Positions 1-8,740 of a DNA stretch of 64,000 nt are shown piece by piece. The stretch covers positions 124,001 to 188,000 of the forward strand of contig NZ_JAIEUJ010000002.1 in assembly GCF_019802285.1 (NCBI RefSeq). The letters are read 5' to 3'. The DNA is from Novilysobacter antarcticus (GTDB lineage Bacteria > Pseudomonadota > Gammaproteobacteria > Xanthomonadales > Xanthomonadaceae). The translations under genes were made by a program, and so were the position numbers. A model generated the notes under the pieces. It ran no database searches, was not told where the DNA came from, and was given only the letters and a program-made list of their open reading frames with translations. The number at the start of each line of letters is the position of its first letter. The first letter of the stretch is position 1.

Positions 1-2
1 CC

Positions 3-854
3 TTGTCGGAGGGAAGCATCGATACCGCGTTCAGTGGCGTGAGCATCGAGATCCTGACCAACGCGATGCGGCGTCACCGGAAGCTGTACGCGCTGGGCAT
101 GGGAGGGATCCACACCCCGCTCCCCACCGTGCTGGCAAGCATGGGCTGGAGCGCCGAGCTGGTGCCGTTCTTCTTTCGGGTGGTGCGGCCGCCGGCGTTC
201 CTGCGCAACATCCGCACCCTGCGGGTCACCAACGCACGGCGAAAGGCTCTGGACGTTGCCGCGGCCACCGGGGTTGCGGGGATCGGCATCAAGCTGTTGC
301 ACAGTGCCCTGGCGAGATCGGCCTGGAGATTCCGGGCGGTCAAGGTGGATGTTGTGGAGCGGTTCGACGACTGGGCCGACGCAATCTGGCGGTCCGCGCT
401 GGACAGTTACGCATTGATCGCCCTGCGCGATGCGGACGGCTTGAACACCCTGTACCCCACGACCAACCCGAAGCCGATCCGTCTGCGGGTGTCACGTGCA
501 GGCCGCGACCTCGGCTGGGCCGTCGTTTTCGATACGCGCCTGGTCAACCACAAGCAGTTCGACAACATGCGGCTGGGAACCATCGTCGACTGCCTCGCCC
601 TCCCGGGAGAAGAAGCTGCGGTGGTCTGCGCCGCCACCCGCCATCTGCGGGCACGTGGCGTCGACCTGATCGTCAGCAACCAGTCCCACGCGGCATGGTG
701 CAAAGCACTACGTGGCAGCGGATTTCTGCCCGGTCCGTCCAACTACGGGTTCATGGCGTCCAAGGCGCTGGCATCCGCGCTGTCGCCCTGGAAGGAAAAC
801 CTCAGTCGTGTGCACATGACTCGTGGCGACGGTGACGGTCCCATCCACATCTGA
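3..854 (+). CDS. GNAT-like acyltransferase, probably 5'-truncated by the window edge
   Basis: The frame is open from the first bases and a TTG at position 3 is the first possible start, so the true N-terminus probably lies outside the window. The visible 283 residues have a C-terminal half (about 165-265) that reads like a GNAT-type acyltransferase core: a strand-turn-helix region containing GWAVVFDTRL, then TIVDCLALPG and a GVDLIVSNQS stretch. No catalytic residue can be assigned with certainty. The 20-base gap to a convergent acyl-CoA ligase, ACP and sugar transferase suggests it acylates a polysaccharide or lipid intermediate. That role is inferred from neighbours, not from a recognised specific family. 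Confidence 0.5.
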   Translation: MSEGSIDTAFSGVSIEILTNAMRRHRKLYALGMGGIHTPLPTVLASMGWSAELVPFFFRVVRPPAFLRNIRTLRVTNARRKALDVAAATGVAGIGIKLLHSALARSAWRFRAVKVDVVERFDDWADAIWRSALDSYALIALRDADGLNTLYPTTNPKPIRLRVSRAGRDLGWAVVFDTRLVNHKQFDNMRLGTIVDCLALPGEEAAVVCAATRHLRARGVDLIVSNQSHAAWCKALRGSGFLPGPSNYGFMASKALASALSPWKENLSRVHMTRGDGDGPIHI

Positions 855-874
855 GCGCCTTCCGTTGCGCCCTG

Positions 875-2446
875 CTAGTCCACTTCCGCCGATAGGGCGC
901 GACCTTCGGCTTCGGCCTGCAGCACGCTGCGGCGGATCTTGCCGGTGCCCGTCTTGGGCAGCGCATCGCGGAACTCCACCTCGCGCGGCACCATGAACTC
1001 CTCCAGATGGGCCCGGCAGTGGCCAATGACCGCTCGCGCATCCATGCCAGGCTGGTCGGTGACCACGATCGCCTTCAGCGATTGGCCGAGCATTTCGTCC
1101 GGCACGCCGACCAGGGCGGCTTCGCGGATGCCCGGCATCGCGTAGAGCACGTTCTCCACCTCCTTCGGGCTGACCTTCTCGCCGCGCGACTTCAGGATCT
1201 CGTCCTTGCGACCCACGAAGTACAGGAATCCCTCGTCATCCATGCGGAACAGGTCACCGGTGTGCAGGACCTTCTCCCATGGGTAGCGCCCCGGCTTGAG
1301 CACCTTGGCCGTCGCCTCCTCGTTGTTCCAGTAGCCCTTCATCACGTGGCCGCCGCGCACGACCAGCTCACCGACCACGCCGGGCGGCACGGCATCGCCC
1401 CGGTCATCGGCCACCCACGCCTGCGTTCCCGGGATCGCGATACCCACGCTGTCGGGCCGGATGGCCAGCTGCTCCGGTGGCAGCCAGGTGCAGCGCTTGG
1501 ACTCGGTCATGCCGTACATCGAGTAGATGCGCGCCTGCGGGAAGACGTCCTGAAGCTGGAGGATATGGGACGGGGGCAGCGCTGCAGCCGTGTTGGTCAG
1601 GAAGCGTACGCTGCGCGCCCATTCGGGATTGAAGTTGCGCAGCTGCACGATCAGCGCCGCCATCGTCGGCACCAGTGGAAAGCCGGTGACCCGCCGCGAC
1701 GCGAGCAGCGGCAGCACCTTTTGCGGAAACGCGAACGACTTCTCCAGCACCAGCGTCGCGCCCATCTTCACGCACATCAGCAGTTGGTACAGACCGTAGT
1801 CGAACGACAGCGGCAGCACGCTCAGGACCACGTCATCGCTGCGCGCCTGCAGGTAGGTGGTGATGGACGTCGCCGCATGCTCGATGTTGGCGTGCGTCAT
1901 CATCACTCCCTTGGGGCGGCCGGTGGAGCCGGAGGTGTAGACCAGCATCGCCAGGTCGATGTCGATGCCAACCGGCGCGGGGGCGCGGTTCGGCGCCGAC
2001 GCCAGAAAATCCTCGTAATCCACCACCTCCGCCGGAAGCTCCACTCCGGACTCGTTGACCACCACCACCTTGCGCACACTGGGTGCCTGGCGGGCTGCCT
2101 CCAACGCAACGCGAACCAGACTGGCCTGGGTGACCAGCACCGATGCCTCGCAATCCGCCAGCACGAAGGCGAGCTTGTCGGTCTTGGTGGTCGGATTGAT
2201 GAGGCAGAAGACACCGCCGGCCTTGAGCGTGCCAAACACGCCGACCGCGGCCTCGATGCGGTTGTCCATGAACACTACACAGCGCTCGCCGTCGACCAGA
2301 CCCGCCCGACTGACAAGTGCGGCGGCGAACCGTTCCGACGCCAGCTCAAGCCGGGTGTAACTGACCTCGTGCTCGCCGCAGATGATTGCCGTCTTGTCGG
2401 GATGATCGCGCGCCGCATCGGCGAGATGGACTTCGTAACGACTCAT
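875..2446 (-). CDS. AMP-forming acyl-CoA ligase/synthetase, exosortase-A-associated type
   Basis: This is a 523-residue ANL-superfamily enzyme that activates a carboxylic acid as acyl-adenylate and passes it to CoA or an ACP thiol. The P-loop-like A3 motif YTSGSTGRPKG starts near residue 170. The A5 motif YGMTES, the TGD motif, the hinge GRKDEILKSRGEKVSP and the C-terminal catalytic lysine in PKTGTGK (about residue 503) are all intact. Length and sequence style match the acyl-CoA ligases found in exosortase-A/PEP-CTERM exopolysaccharide clusters (the family modelled as TIGR03098, from memory). Its start overlaps the end of the upstream ACP gene by 4 bases, so the two are translationally coupled and the ACP is the likely acceptor. 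The substrate is unknown, and no exosortase gene is in the window. Confidence 0.85.
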   Translation of the reverse strand: MSRYEVHLADAARDHPDKTAIICGEHEVSYTRLELASERFAAALVSRAGLVDGERCVVFMDNRIEAAVGVFGTLKAGGVFCLINPTTKTDKLAFVLADCEASVLVTQASLVRVALEAARQAPSVRKVVVVNESGVELPAEVVDYEDFLASAPNRAPAPVGIDIDLAMLVYTSGSTGRPKGVMMTHANIEHAATSITTYLQARSDDVVLSVLPLSFDYGLYQLLMCVKMGATLVLEKSFAFPQKVLPLLASRRVTGFPLVPTMAALIVQLRNFNPEWARSVRFLTNTAAALPPSHILQLQDVFPQARIYSMYGMTESKRCTWLPPEQLAIRPDSVGIAIPGTQAWVADDRGDAVPPGVVGELVVRGGHVMKGYWNNEEATAKVLKPGRYPWEKVLHTGDLFRMDDEGFLYFVGRKDEILKSRGEKVSPKEVENVLYAMPGIREAALVGVPDEMLGQSLKAIVVTDQPGMDARAVIGHCRAHLEEFMVPREVEFRDALPKTGTGKIRRSVLQAEAEGRALSAEVD

Positions 2447-2709
2447 CCAGCCACGCTCATCTCGGCCAGCTTGCGCTCCACGTAGCGCGCCAGGTTGGCG
2501 ATGCTGTCCATGTTCTCGGGGATGACGTCCTCGTCATCGACGATGATGCTGAACTCCTCCTCCAGCCAGGTGACCATCACCAGCACGCCCATCGAATCCA
2601 TCACCCCGGTCTCGATCAGGCTTTGGGTGGTCGAGTACTCCTCACCCGGCACCGCCGGAGGGAACGACATGTACACGAATTGTTCAACGCGAGTTTCGGT
2701 GTCTTCCAC
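2443..2709 (-). CDS. Acyl carrier protein
   Basis: This 88-residue acidic protein has the ACP fold signature. Ser39 in the motif MDSMG is the expected 4'-phosphopantetheine attachment site, followed by a helix-II-like stretch (VLVMVTWLEEEF). It would carry an acyl chain as a thioester. It is first in an ATGA-overlapping pair with the acyl-CoA ligase, so the ligase probably loads this dedicated carrier rather than the fatty-acid-synthesis ACP. It is too divergent from AcpP to be the housekeeping copy. The 60-base gap upstream to the sugar transferase gene is compatible with one operon. Confidence 0.85.
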   Translation of the reverse strand: MEDTETRVEQFVYMSFPPAVPGEEYSTTQSLIETGVMDSMGVLVMVTWLEEEFSIIVDDEDVIPENMDSIANLARYVERKLAEMSVAG

Positions 2710-2769
2710 GCACGATTCCTTGTCAGTTTTCGGGTTGGCTCATTTACCGCGGTGGCCGGCGCGTTTCCG

Positions 2770-4164
2770 CTAGCGCGCGCCGCGCCGGAACAGCACCACT
2801 TCCACGGTCTGCAGCATGATCATCAGGTCGAACAACAGGCCCTGGTTCTTGACGTAGAACAGGTCGAACTTGAGCTTCTCGCCCGCGTCGTGCACCGAGG
2901 CGCCGTACGGGTAACGCAGCTGGGCCCAACCGGTCAGACCGGGCTTGACCGAATGCCGGACCGCGTAATAACGAAGCTGCTCGTCCAGTTGGGCGACGAA
3001 TTGCGGGCGTTCCGGGCGTGGGCCGACAAAGCTCATGTCGCCGCGCAGGACGTTGAACAGTTGCGGCAACTCGTCCAGGCGCGTGAGGCGGATAAACGCA
3101 CCCACCCGCGTGACCCGGTTGTCGTTGGTGGAGGCCCAACGGGCGACGCCATCGGCCTCGGCATCGGTGCGCATGCTGCGGAACTTGGCCAGCTCGAAGC
3201 TGCGCCCGCCCTCACCCACCCGGGATTGCCGATAGAGGATCGGCGATCCCGATTCCAGCCACACGCACAGCGCCACGACGAGCATCGCCGGCCAGGCCAC
3301 CAGCAACAGCGCACTGGCCGCGAGCAGGTCGAAGAAGCGCTTGCTCAGCCGTCGCGGGAGCGAGTGGTCAAACCCACCGGAGAAGATCAAAGAAGACGGA
3401 TCGACCACATTCAAGTTCAGCAAGCCCGCCTCGCGCTCGAAGAAGTCCGGCAATGCGGTCAGCCGCACGCCACGCTGCGCGCAGGCCAGCATGTCCTCCA
3501 TCGGCAAGCCACCGCGGCGCTCGTCCGGGGCGATCACGATCTCGTGGACGTTGCGCGCGCGCACCGTTTCCCACAGCGGTTCGCCGCAGGCCACCCGCAT
3601 CGCCTCCGGCACCACCGCCGGTTGGCCGGGCAAAGGGACAAAGCCCTCGATGGTGAAGGACTCGCGGTCGCTGCGCCGGCGCATGCAGGTGTTGATCAAC
3701 TGGGCGTTGTACCCCGCACCCAGCACCAGCACACGCCGTTTGAACAACTCCGCGCCAAACAGGTAGCGGGTGAACATGCGGAAGGCGTAAACGGCGACGA
3801 CGCCCAGCCCAAGCGCCAGCAACAACACACCGCGCCCGATGTACGCCCGCGGCACCAGGTAATAGACCACCAGAAGCGCGATGCCACCGAACGCGAACGA
3901 GGCCATCAGTCGCAGACCAAACTCCTTGCGGTTGAGCCGGCCGTGCTCGCTGTACAGCGCAAAGGCCGCCATCGATGCGGTCAGCACCATCGCCACCAGC
4001 AGCGTGCGAAAAGGTGCCGCCTGCACGAACATCGCGCGGCCTTCGGGTTCACCGATAAAGCGCAGCCAGACTGCCGCGTTGACGGAGAGCAGCAGGATCA
4101 CCAGCTCCATCAGCCACAGCCCACGGATCAACCGCCGGGCACGACTCGCCGATACGCTTTTCAT
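2770..4164 (-). CDS. Polyprenyl-phosphate glycosylphosphotransferase (EpsB/WcaJ-like)
   Basis: This membrane enzyme transfers a sugar-1-phosphate to undecaprenyl phosphate to start exopolysaccharide repeat-unit assembly. From the ATG at 4164 it has 464 residues. The order is N-terminal membrane segments, a nucleotide-binding-like middle domain (RVLVLGAGYNAQ), another hydrophobic segment, and the bacterial sugar transferase domain. That domain shows SPILYRQSRVG, FELAKFRSM, RLTRLDELPQLFNVLRGDMS and FVGPRPERP, all intact. It resembles the PEP-CTERM-associated EpsB_2 type (TIGR03013, from memory). The frame is open up to 4353, but that extension has no membrane or domain content and would run into the promoter region of the divergent GMC gene. 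It is distinct from the WecA-like initiator at 18947-20074. Confidence 0.87.
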   Translation of the reverse strand: MKSVSASRARRLIRGLWLMELVILLLSVNAAVWLRFIGEPEGRAMFVQAAPFRTLLVAMVLTASMAAFALYSEHGRLNRKEFGLRLMASFAFGGIALLVVYYLVPRAYIGRGVLLLALGLGVVAVYAFRMFTRYLFGAELFKRRVLVLGAGYNAQLINTCMRRRSDRESFTIEGFVPLPGQPAVVPEAMRVACGEPLWETVRARNVHEIVIAPDERRGGLPMEDMLACAQRGVRLTALPDFFEREAGLLNLNVVDPSSLIFSGGFDHSLPRRLSKRFFDLLAASALLLVAWPAMLVVALCVWLESGSPILYRQSRVGEGGRSFELAKFRSMRTDAEADGVARWASTNDNRVTRVGAFIRLTRLDELPQLFNVLRGDMSFVGPRPERPQFVAQLDEQLRYYAVRHSVKPGLTGWAQLRYPYGASVHDAGEKLKFDLFYVKNQGLLFDLMIMLQTVEVVLFRRGAR

Positions 4165-4317
4165 GATCGTGCTATCCGCTTCATGGCCTGTCCCCCACTG
4201 TCCTGTCACACCAGCAACAAACGCCAAGTCCGCCGCGGTGCGGTCACGCACGTGGCACTGGCCGATATCGCCGGCAATCGGCGTTTTAGCCAGAAGACCA
4301 CACCTTGGGACAACCAC

Positions 4318-5997
4318 TTGATCAGCGATTTCAGGGCCGGAGCGTGTCCGCAACAGGTCGATGCGGATTTGTGCATATTCGGTGCGGGTGCGGCCGGGCT
4401 TGCCATCGCCCGTGAATTCCTCGGCACCACGCAGCAGGTCTACGTGATCGAAAGCGGAGGCATGGAAGCGACGGAGCGCAACCAGTCGCTGTACGAGGGC
4501 GTGTCAATCGGCAACCCCACCCTGGATCCCGCTACTGGCCGGCTCCGTGTTTTCGGTGGCAGCTGCAGCCTGTGGGGCGGTGGCTGCGTCCCGGTGGAAG
4601 GGATGGAGGCGCGCGAGTGGATGGCCAACAGCGGCTGGCCGTTCTCGCACGCCGAGCTGCAGCCTTACTACCTGCAGGCCTGTACGTTCTGCGGCATTGA
4701 TGGAGCAGACCTCGCCGAAGGCGGGTTCCTCAATCAGCCCCGGATTGCCCCCCTTCCCTTCGACCCCAAGGTGCTGACCAACCACACCTGCATGGTCAGT
4801 CCCGTACTGCCGGGCACCACCTACCGTCAGGAGCTCGAGCAGGCGCCCAACATCCGCGTCCTGCTGCATGCCAACCTGCTCGAACTGGAAGCCAATGACG
4901 ACGGCAGCTCGGTAACTGCGGCACGCATCACGTCCCTCGACGGGCAAACCGCCCGGATCCGCGCCCGCCAGTACGTGCTGGCCTGCGGTGGTATCGAGAA
5001 CGCCCGCCTGCTGCTGCTGTCCGACTCCGTGGTGCCCAATGGCCTGGGCAACCAGAACGACCTGGTGGGCCGCTACTTCATGGACCACCCCAGCGGCAAA
5101 TTGGGCACGATCCGCACCGATACGCCCGAGACACTCACACGCCCCTACAACTGGATACCGTCATCCAGCGACGTCCCCTCGCATCCGGAAATCTGCCTGT
5201 CTCCGCAAGCCCAGCGGGAACACCGGGTCCTCGGGGCGCGGGTGCGCGCTTTTGCCGTGGAAGAAGTTGTGCCGTCGGGCATCCAGGCACTTCGTGAATT
5301 CCGTGCTGCGCTGAAACCCCACCCGCAGGACGAGAGCGCCGAACTGGCCCGTCGTCTATCGACCCGCAACAACGGCGAGCAGTCCATCTTCCACCCCCCG
5401 CCCAGCGAGCCCCTGCCACGCCTGGCGCTACGGACGGCCAGGGGCAGCGCCGATATCGTCACCGCACTCATCCGCAAGATGGCGCGAAGGTCCACCGTCG
5501 CCAGTACCCGCGTCGACCTGATCGGATTCTTCGAGCAGGCGCCCAACCCGGACAGCAGGATCACGCTTGGCGATGAACTCGATGCACTCGGCCAGCGCAA
5601 GGTCTGCGTGGATTGGCGGCTGACCGAACTGGACCACCGCACCCACCGCACTGCAGCGGCCTTGTTTGGCGAGGAGCTCGCCAAGGTGTGTGGCGGCGTT
5701 TTCACGATGGAGCCCTGGCTGGAGGGCGACGGCTCGCAGCCCTCGCCACTGGCTGGCACCGCCCATCACCTGGGCACCACCCGCATGGACGACGACCCCA
5801 AATGCGGCGTCGTCGATCGCCACTGCCGTGTGCACGGCGTGGACAACCTGCATATTGCCGGCAGCTCGGTATTTCCCGCCGCCGGCTGGGCGTTCCCGAC
5901 CCTCACCATCGTCGCTCTGGCCATCCGTCTGGCCGAGCGCCTGCAGAGCGCGCTGGCGACGAGCGCACAAGCCGAGCGGGCGAAGGTAAACGCATAA
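4318..5997 (+). CDS. GMC-family FAD-dependent oxidoreductase
   Basis: This is a glucose-methanol-choline type flavoprotein, 559 residues, that would oxidise an alcohol or sugar hydroxyl with FAD. The dinucleotide-binding motif GAGAAG lies near residue 25. A GGSCSLWGGG stretch follows, and the C-terminal GMC domain ends with GTAHHLGTTRM, LHIAGSSVFP and GWAFPTLTIVALAIRLAE. The His pair before GTTRM is in the usual place for the active site. I chose the TTG at 4318 because the product then begins MISDFRAG, as family members usually do; a GTG at 4252 is the alternative. The frame stays open far upstream, but that region is antisense to the sugar transferase. It is divergent from that gene across 153 bases, so a role in modifying the same glycan or lipid is plausible but unproven. 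Confidence 0.85.
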   Translation: MISDFRAGACPQQVDADLCIFGAGAAGLAIAREFLGTTQQVYVIESGGMEATERNQSLYEGVSIGNPTLDPATGRLRVFGGSCSLWGGGCVPVEGMEAREWMANSGWPFSHAELQPYYLQACTFCGIDGADLAEGGFLNQPRIAPLPFDPKVLTNHTCMVSPVLPGTTYRQELEQAPNIRVLLHANLLELEANDDGSSVTAARITSLDGQTARIRARQYVLACGGIENARLLLLSDSVVPNGLGNQNDLVGRYFMDHPSGKLGTIRTDTPETLTRPYNWIPSSSDVPSHPEICLSPQAQREHRVLGARVRAFAVEEVVPSGIQALREFRAALKPHPQDESAELARRLSTRNNGEQSIFHPPPSEPLPRLALRTARGSADIVTALIRKMARRSTVASTRVDLIGFFEQAPNPDSRITLGDELDALGQRKVCVDWRLTELDHRTHRTAAALFGEELAKVCGGVFTMEPWLEGDGSQPSPLAGTAHHLGTTRMDDDPKCGVVDRHCRVHGVDNLHIAGSSVFPAAGWAFPTLTIVALAIRLAERLQSALATSAQAERAKVNA

Positions 5998-6064
5998 CCG
6001 GACAGCTCGACCCGCTGCAGGCGACCGCTGCGTTCCAGCCGGGTAAGTAGTCCGCAGACCGGAC

Positions 6065-6454
6065 TCAGAGCGCGTCAATCACGCGACGCAGCCGTTCGCT
6101 CACCTCTGCCGCCACGCTGGCCAGGTCGGGATTGTCCACAGCCTGCATCGAAGCCACCGGGTCTACTGCCGCCACCTCGATATCGCCGTTGTCGCGCTGC
6201 TGAACGATGACGTTGCACGGCAACATGGTGCCGATCTTTTCCTCGGCGTGCAGTGCCTGCCACGCCATCAGCGGATTGCAGGCACCCAGGATGCGGTAGT
6301 TGCGAAAATCCCGGTCGAGTTTCTTCTTCATCGTGGCCTTGACGTCGATCTCGGTCAGGATGCCGAAGCCTTCCTCCTTGAGGGCTTCAGTCACTCGTGT
6401 GATCGCGTCTTCGAAGCCCGTATCCGACAGCGTCCTGGAAAAATGGTAGCCCAT
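6065..6454 (-). CDS. DUF302 domain protein
   Basis: This 129-residue protein spans one DUF302 domain: N-terminal TLSDTGFEDAITRVTEALKE, central ILTEIDVKATMKKKL, then YRILGACNPLMAWQAL and a CNVIVQQ strand. There is no signal peptide, so it is probably cytoplasmic. The start has a clear ribosome binding site (AGGAG at 9 bases). It lies 38 bases downstream of a sulfide:quinone oxidoreductase-like gene on the same strand, so the two are probably one operon. DUF302 proteins are often found near sulfur-oxidation genes. The biochemical role is unknown; the conserved cysteines (ACNP and PCNV) may handle sulfur or metal. Confidence 0.85.
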   Translation of the reverse strand: MGYHFSRTLSDTGFEDAITRVTEALKEEGFGILTEIDVKATMKKKLDRDFRNYRILGACNPLMAWQALHAEEKIGTMLPCNVIVQQRDNGDIEVAAVDPVASMQAVDNPDLASVAAEVSERLRRVIDAL

Positions 6455-6492
6455 CGTCCTACTCCTGTTTTTGCGACAGCAAGCCGGTCCGC

Positions 6493-7785
6493 TCAGCCAT
6501 CATTCCCGGTGCCGGCCTTGATCCGCTCAATACCCAGCGCCTTCATCACGTACTTCTCGTAGATCGGCTCGGATGTACCGTGGCGCATCTTGTAGAGAAA
6601 GTACTTTTCAAAGGCGAGCTTGGCCAGGTGCACCCATTTGCCGATCTTCGTCCACGTTACATTGCGTGGCGGGATCTGCGGCAGGGCGACGAACGCCGCG
6701 CCGGTGTCGCCCATGTCGGCCAGGCAGACCGCGTTCCAGGTGGCTTCGAAACCCGCAGGCTTCCCCGCGAGCTCGGCTTCGATGTTACGCACGATCGTGG
6801 TGACCATGGACTCGATCATGAAGCCGGTCTTTGGCGCCCCCGTCGGGATCGGAGTGACCTCCACCGGTGGGATCGCCACGCACACGCCCGCCGCGAAGAT
6901 GTTGGGGTACTTCGGGCTGCGCTGATGCTTGTCGATGATCACGAAACCGCGGGGATTGCACAGTCCTTCCACCCCCGCCACGGCGTCCACGCCCTTGAAC
7001 GCAGGCAGCAACATCGAGAAACGAAACGGCAGCACGCGCTCGCTCAAGGGCTTGCCCTCGGCATCGTGCTCGACAACGGTCATTTCACCGTCGCGAACTT
7101 CCGCTACCTTGGCATTGACGGTCCACTTGATGTGCCGCTGGCGCAGCTCGGACTCCATCAGTCCCTTGGAATCGCCGACCCCACCCAGTCCCATATGGCC
7201 GATGTAGGGCTCGCTGCTGACGTAGTGCATCTGTACCCGGTCGCGGAGTTTGCGGCGTCGCAGGTCGGCGTCAAGGATCATGGCAAATTCATAGCCCGGC
7301 CCGAAGCAGCTTGCGCCCTGGACTGCGCCCACCACGATCGGCCCCGGGTTCTTCAGGAATTCCTCGTACGCTTCCCACGCTTTCTGCGCGTGGTTGGTGG
7401 TGCATACCGACTGCGTGTAGCCGCCTTCCGGCCCGCTGCCGGGTACTTCCTCGAATGCCAGTTTGGGACCAGTGCAGATCAGCAGGTAGTCATAGTCGAT
7501 CGTCTCGCCGCCGCCGGTAACTACGCGATTGGCGGCGGCGTCGATGCTGGCCGCTCCATCGCCGAAGTAGCGGATGTCATGCTTCCCGACGTACTGGGCA
7601 ACCGGAACCGTGATGTCATCGCGCTTGCGCCAGCCGACAGCGAGCCATGGGTTCGACGGCGTGAAACCGAATGTCTCCCCTTGCCCGACAAGCGTGATCT
7701 CGTGGCTCTTGCCCAAAACGTCGCGCAACTCGTAAGCCGCGCTCATCCCCCCCAATCCCGCTCCTATCACCACGAACCTGGCCAT
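6493..7785 (-). CDS. sqr: Sulfide:quinone oxidoreductase-like FAD flavoprotein
   Basis: This 430-residue protein belongs to the FAD/NAD(P)-dependent pyridine nucleotide-disulfide family. GAGLGG at residues 8-13 binds FAD, and a second nucleotide region begins at the ICTGPKLAFEE strand. Cysteines in the CTGPK, ASCFGPGYEF and AGVCVAIPP segments sit roughly where sulfide:quinone oxidoreductases carry their redox cysteines. A C-terminal amphipathic tail (KYFLYKMRHG) fits peripheral membrane attachment. The predicted reaction is sulfide oxidation to zero-valent sulfur with electrons passed to quinone. The ATG at 7785 is preceded by AGAGGAG, which decides the start. It is cotranscribed with DUF302. 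A type II NADH dehydrogenase-like activity is the main alternative. Confidence 0.75.
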   Translation of the reverse strand: MARFVVIGAGLGGMSAAYELRDVLGKSHEITLVGQGETFGFTPSNPWLAVGWRKRDDITVPVAQYVGKHDIRYFGDGAASIDAAANRVVTGGGETIDYDYLLICTGPKLAFEEVPGSGPEGGYTQSVCTTNHAQKAWEAYEEFLKNPGPIVVGAVQGASCFGPGYEFAMILDADLRRRKLRDRVQMHYVSSEPYIGHMGLGGVGDSKGLMESELRQRHIKWTVNAKVAEVRDGEMTVVEHDAEGKPLSERVLPFRFSMLLPAFKGVDAVAGVEGLCNPRGFVIIDKHQRSPKYPNIFAAGVCVAIPPVEVTPIPTGAPKTGFMIESMVTTIVRNIEAELAGKPAGFEATWNAVCLADMGDTGAAFVALPQIPPRNVTWTKIGKWVHLAKLAFEKYFLYKMRHGTSEPIYEKYVMKALGIERIKAGTGNDG

Positions 7786-8007
7786 GACGCACTCCTCTGG
7801 ACGGCGACGCCGGGGTGGCATCGCGATGTCTGAATCGAGCCTGCGGAAGCTTGTGGGGGGGGGTTGCCTGCGGCCCGGCCCTACACCCAAACATTAGCGC
7901 CTACTTATATTCGATGCAACTAATATTTGCGGGCAGCGCAGGGTGCGCGTATCGGAGCAACCCAGGAGCGGCGCCGGTTTTCATCGGCGCCCCAGATGAC
8001 CAGAAAC

Positions 8008-8035
8008 AAAAAAGCCACCCGAAGGTGGCTTTTTC
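8008..8035 (-). terminator. Rho-independent terminator after the tRNA genes
   Basis: A 7-bp stem (agccacc/ggtggct) with a 4-base loop is flanked by an A-run on the left and a T-run on the right. It can work in both directions. On the minus strand it closes the tRNA-Ser/tRNA-Arg transcript. It is the only structure seen in the 287-base gap 7786-8072. Confidence 0.85.
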
Positions 8036-8072
8036 GTCCGCGACTACATTCAACCGTCGTCGCGTATTTGAT

Positions 8073-8149
8073 TGGTGCGCCCGGAAGGATTCGAACCTCC
8101 GACCCCCAAGTTCGTAGCCTGGTGCTCTATCCAGCTGAGCTACGGGCGC
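8073..8149 (-). tRNA. tRNA-Arg (anticodon ACG)
   Basis: The reverse complement folds as a complete cloverleaf: acceptor GCGCCCG with CGGGCGC, D stem GCTC/GAGC, anticodon stem CCAGG/CTTGG around loop CTACGAA, and a TTCGAAT T-loop. The anticodon ACG (wobble A, normally modified to inosine) reads CGN arginine codons. The 3' CCA is encoded at 8073-8075. It lies 66 bases after tRNA-Ser and just before a strong terminator. Confidence 0.96.
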
Positions 8150-8215
8150 GTAATCGGAGAATTATGACGATGAATCTGAAACCCGTCAATCCCTACCGAT
8201 CGTACTAACAAAGAT

Positions 8216-8307
8216 TGGCGGAGAGTGAGGGATTCGAACCCTCGATGGAGTTTAACCCCCATACTCCCTTAGCAGGGGAGCCCCTTCAGCCACTCGGGCA
8301 ACTCTCC
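8216..8307 (-). tRNA. tRNA-Ser (anticodon GCT)
   Basis: This is a class II tRNA with a long variable arm, as expected for serine. The acceptor is GGAGAGT/ACTCTCC, the anticodon stem CTCCC/GGGAG surrounds CTGCTAA, the anticodon is GCT (AGY codons), and the T-loop is TTCGAAT. G73 and an encoded CCA (8216-8218) complete it at 92 bases. It lies 65 bases downstream of csrA on the same strand. Confidence 0.96.
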
Positions 8308-8372
8308 GCGGTCCACATCATTGATGCGGGCGGGAAGCATAACGGGTGATCGCTCCCGCGGCAAACCTTTTG

Positions 8373-8585
8373 TCAGTCTGCCGGATCTTTCACTTCGGTA
8401 TCGGTACCGCTGTCGGCGTCTTCCCCACGCTGGATGCGCTGGTAGATCTCCTCGCGGTGGACCGCAACGTCCTTCGGTGCGGTGATGCCGACGCGCACCT
8501 GGTTGCCCTTCACGCCGAGCACGGTGACAGTCACCGAGTCGCCGATCATCAGGGTCTCGCCGACGCGTCGCGTCAGGATAAGCAT
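8373..8585 (-). CDS. csrA: Carbon storage regulator CsrA/RsmA
   Basis: This 70-residue homodimeric RNA-binding regulator blocks or stabilises mRNAs by binding GGA motifs in hairpin loops; in xanthomonads it controls exopolysaccharide, motility and virulence genes. The N-terminus [16 protein letters not shown] carries Arg6/Arg7, and VHREEIY carries the second RNA-binding patch (Arg44 equivalent). The acidic tail is typical of the Xanthomonas-type protein. The ATG at 8585 has an AAGGAG site, and the longer open frame upstream is not coding. It follows alaS by 155 bases and precedes two tRNA genes. Confidence 0.95.
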   Translation of the reverse strand: MLILTRRVGETLMIGDSVTVTVLGVKGNQVRVGITAPKDVAVHREEIYQRIQRGEDADSGTDTEVKDPAD

Positions 8586-8740
8586 TGTCAAATTCTCCTT
8601 GTGCCGGTGCGTGTTGCACCGAAGCCGTGCTCCGGGAACCCCGAAAACAGTCGCTACTGGGTAAACGACAATTATCGACTTGTCCGGACACTTGTCACAA
8701 TGGAAAGAAGTCATGCATGCCTGTGCAAGTCAGGTCGCGC

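Noticed and set aside
2386-4317. Open frame on the plus strand continuing upstream of the GMC oxidoreductase
   Set aside because: It is antisense to the ACP and sugar transferase genes, and its translation is His/Arg/Gln-rich with no domain. The GMC protein starts naturally at 4318.
8073-8307. Integrative element attachment site at the tRNA genes
   Set aside because: No integrase or direct repeat of a tRNA 3' end was noticed nearby, and the flanking genes are in the normal conserved order.
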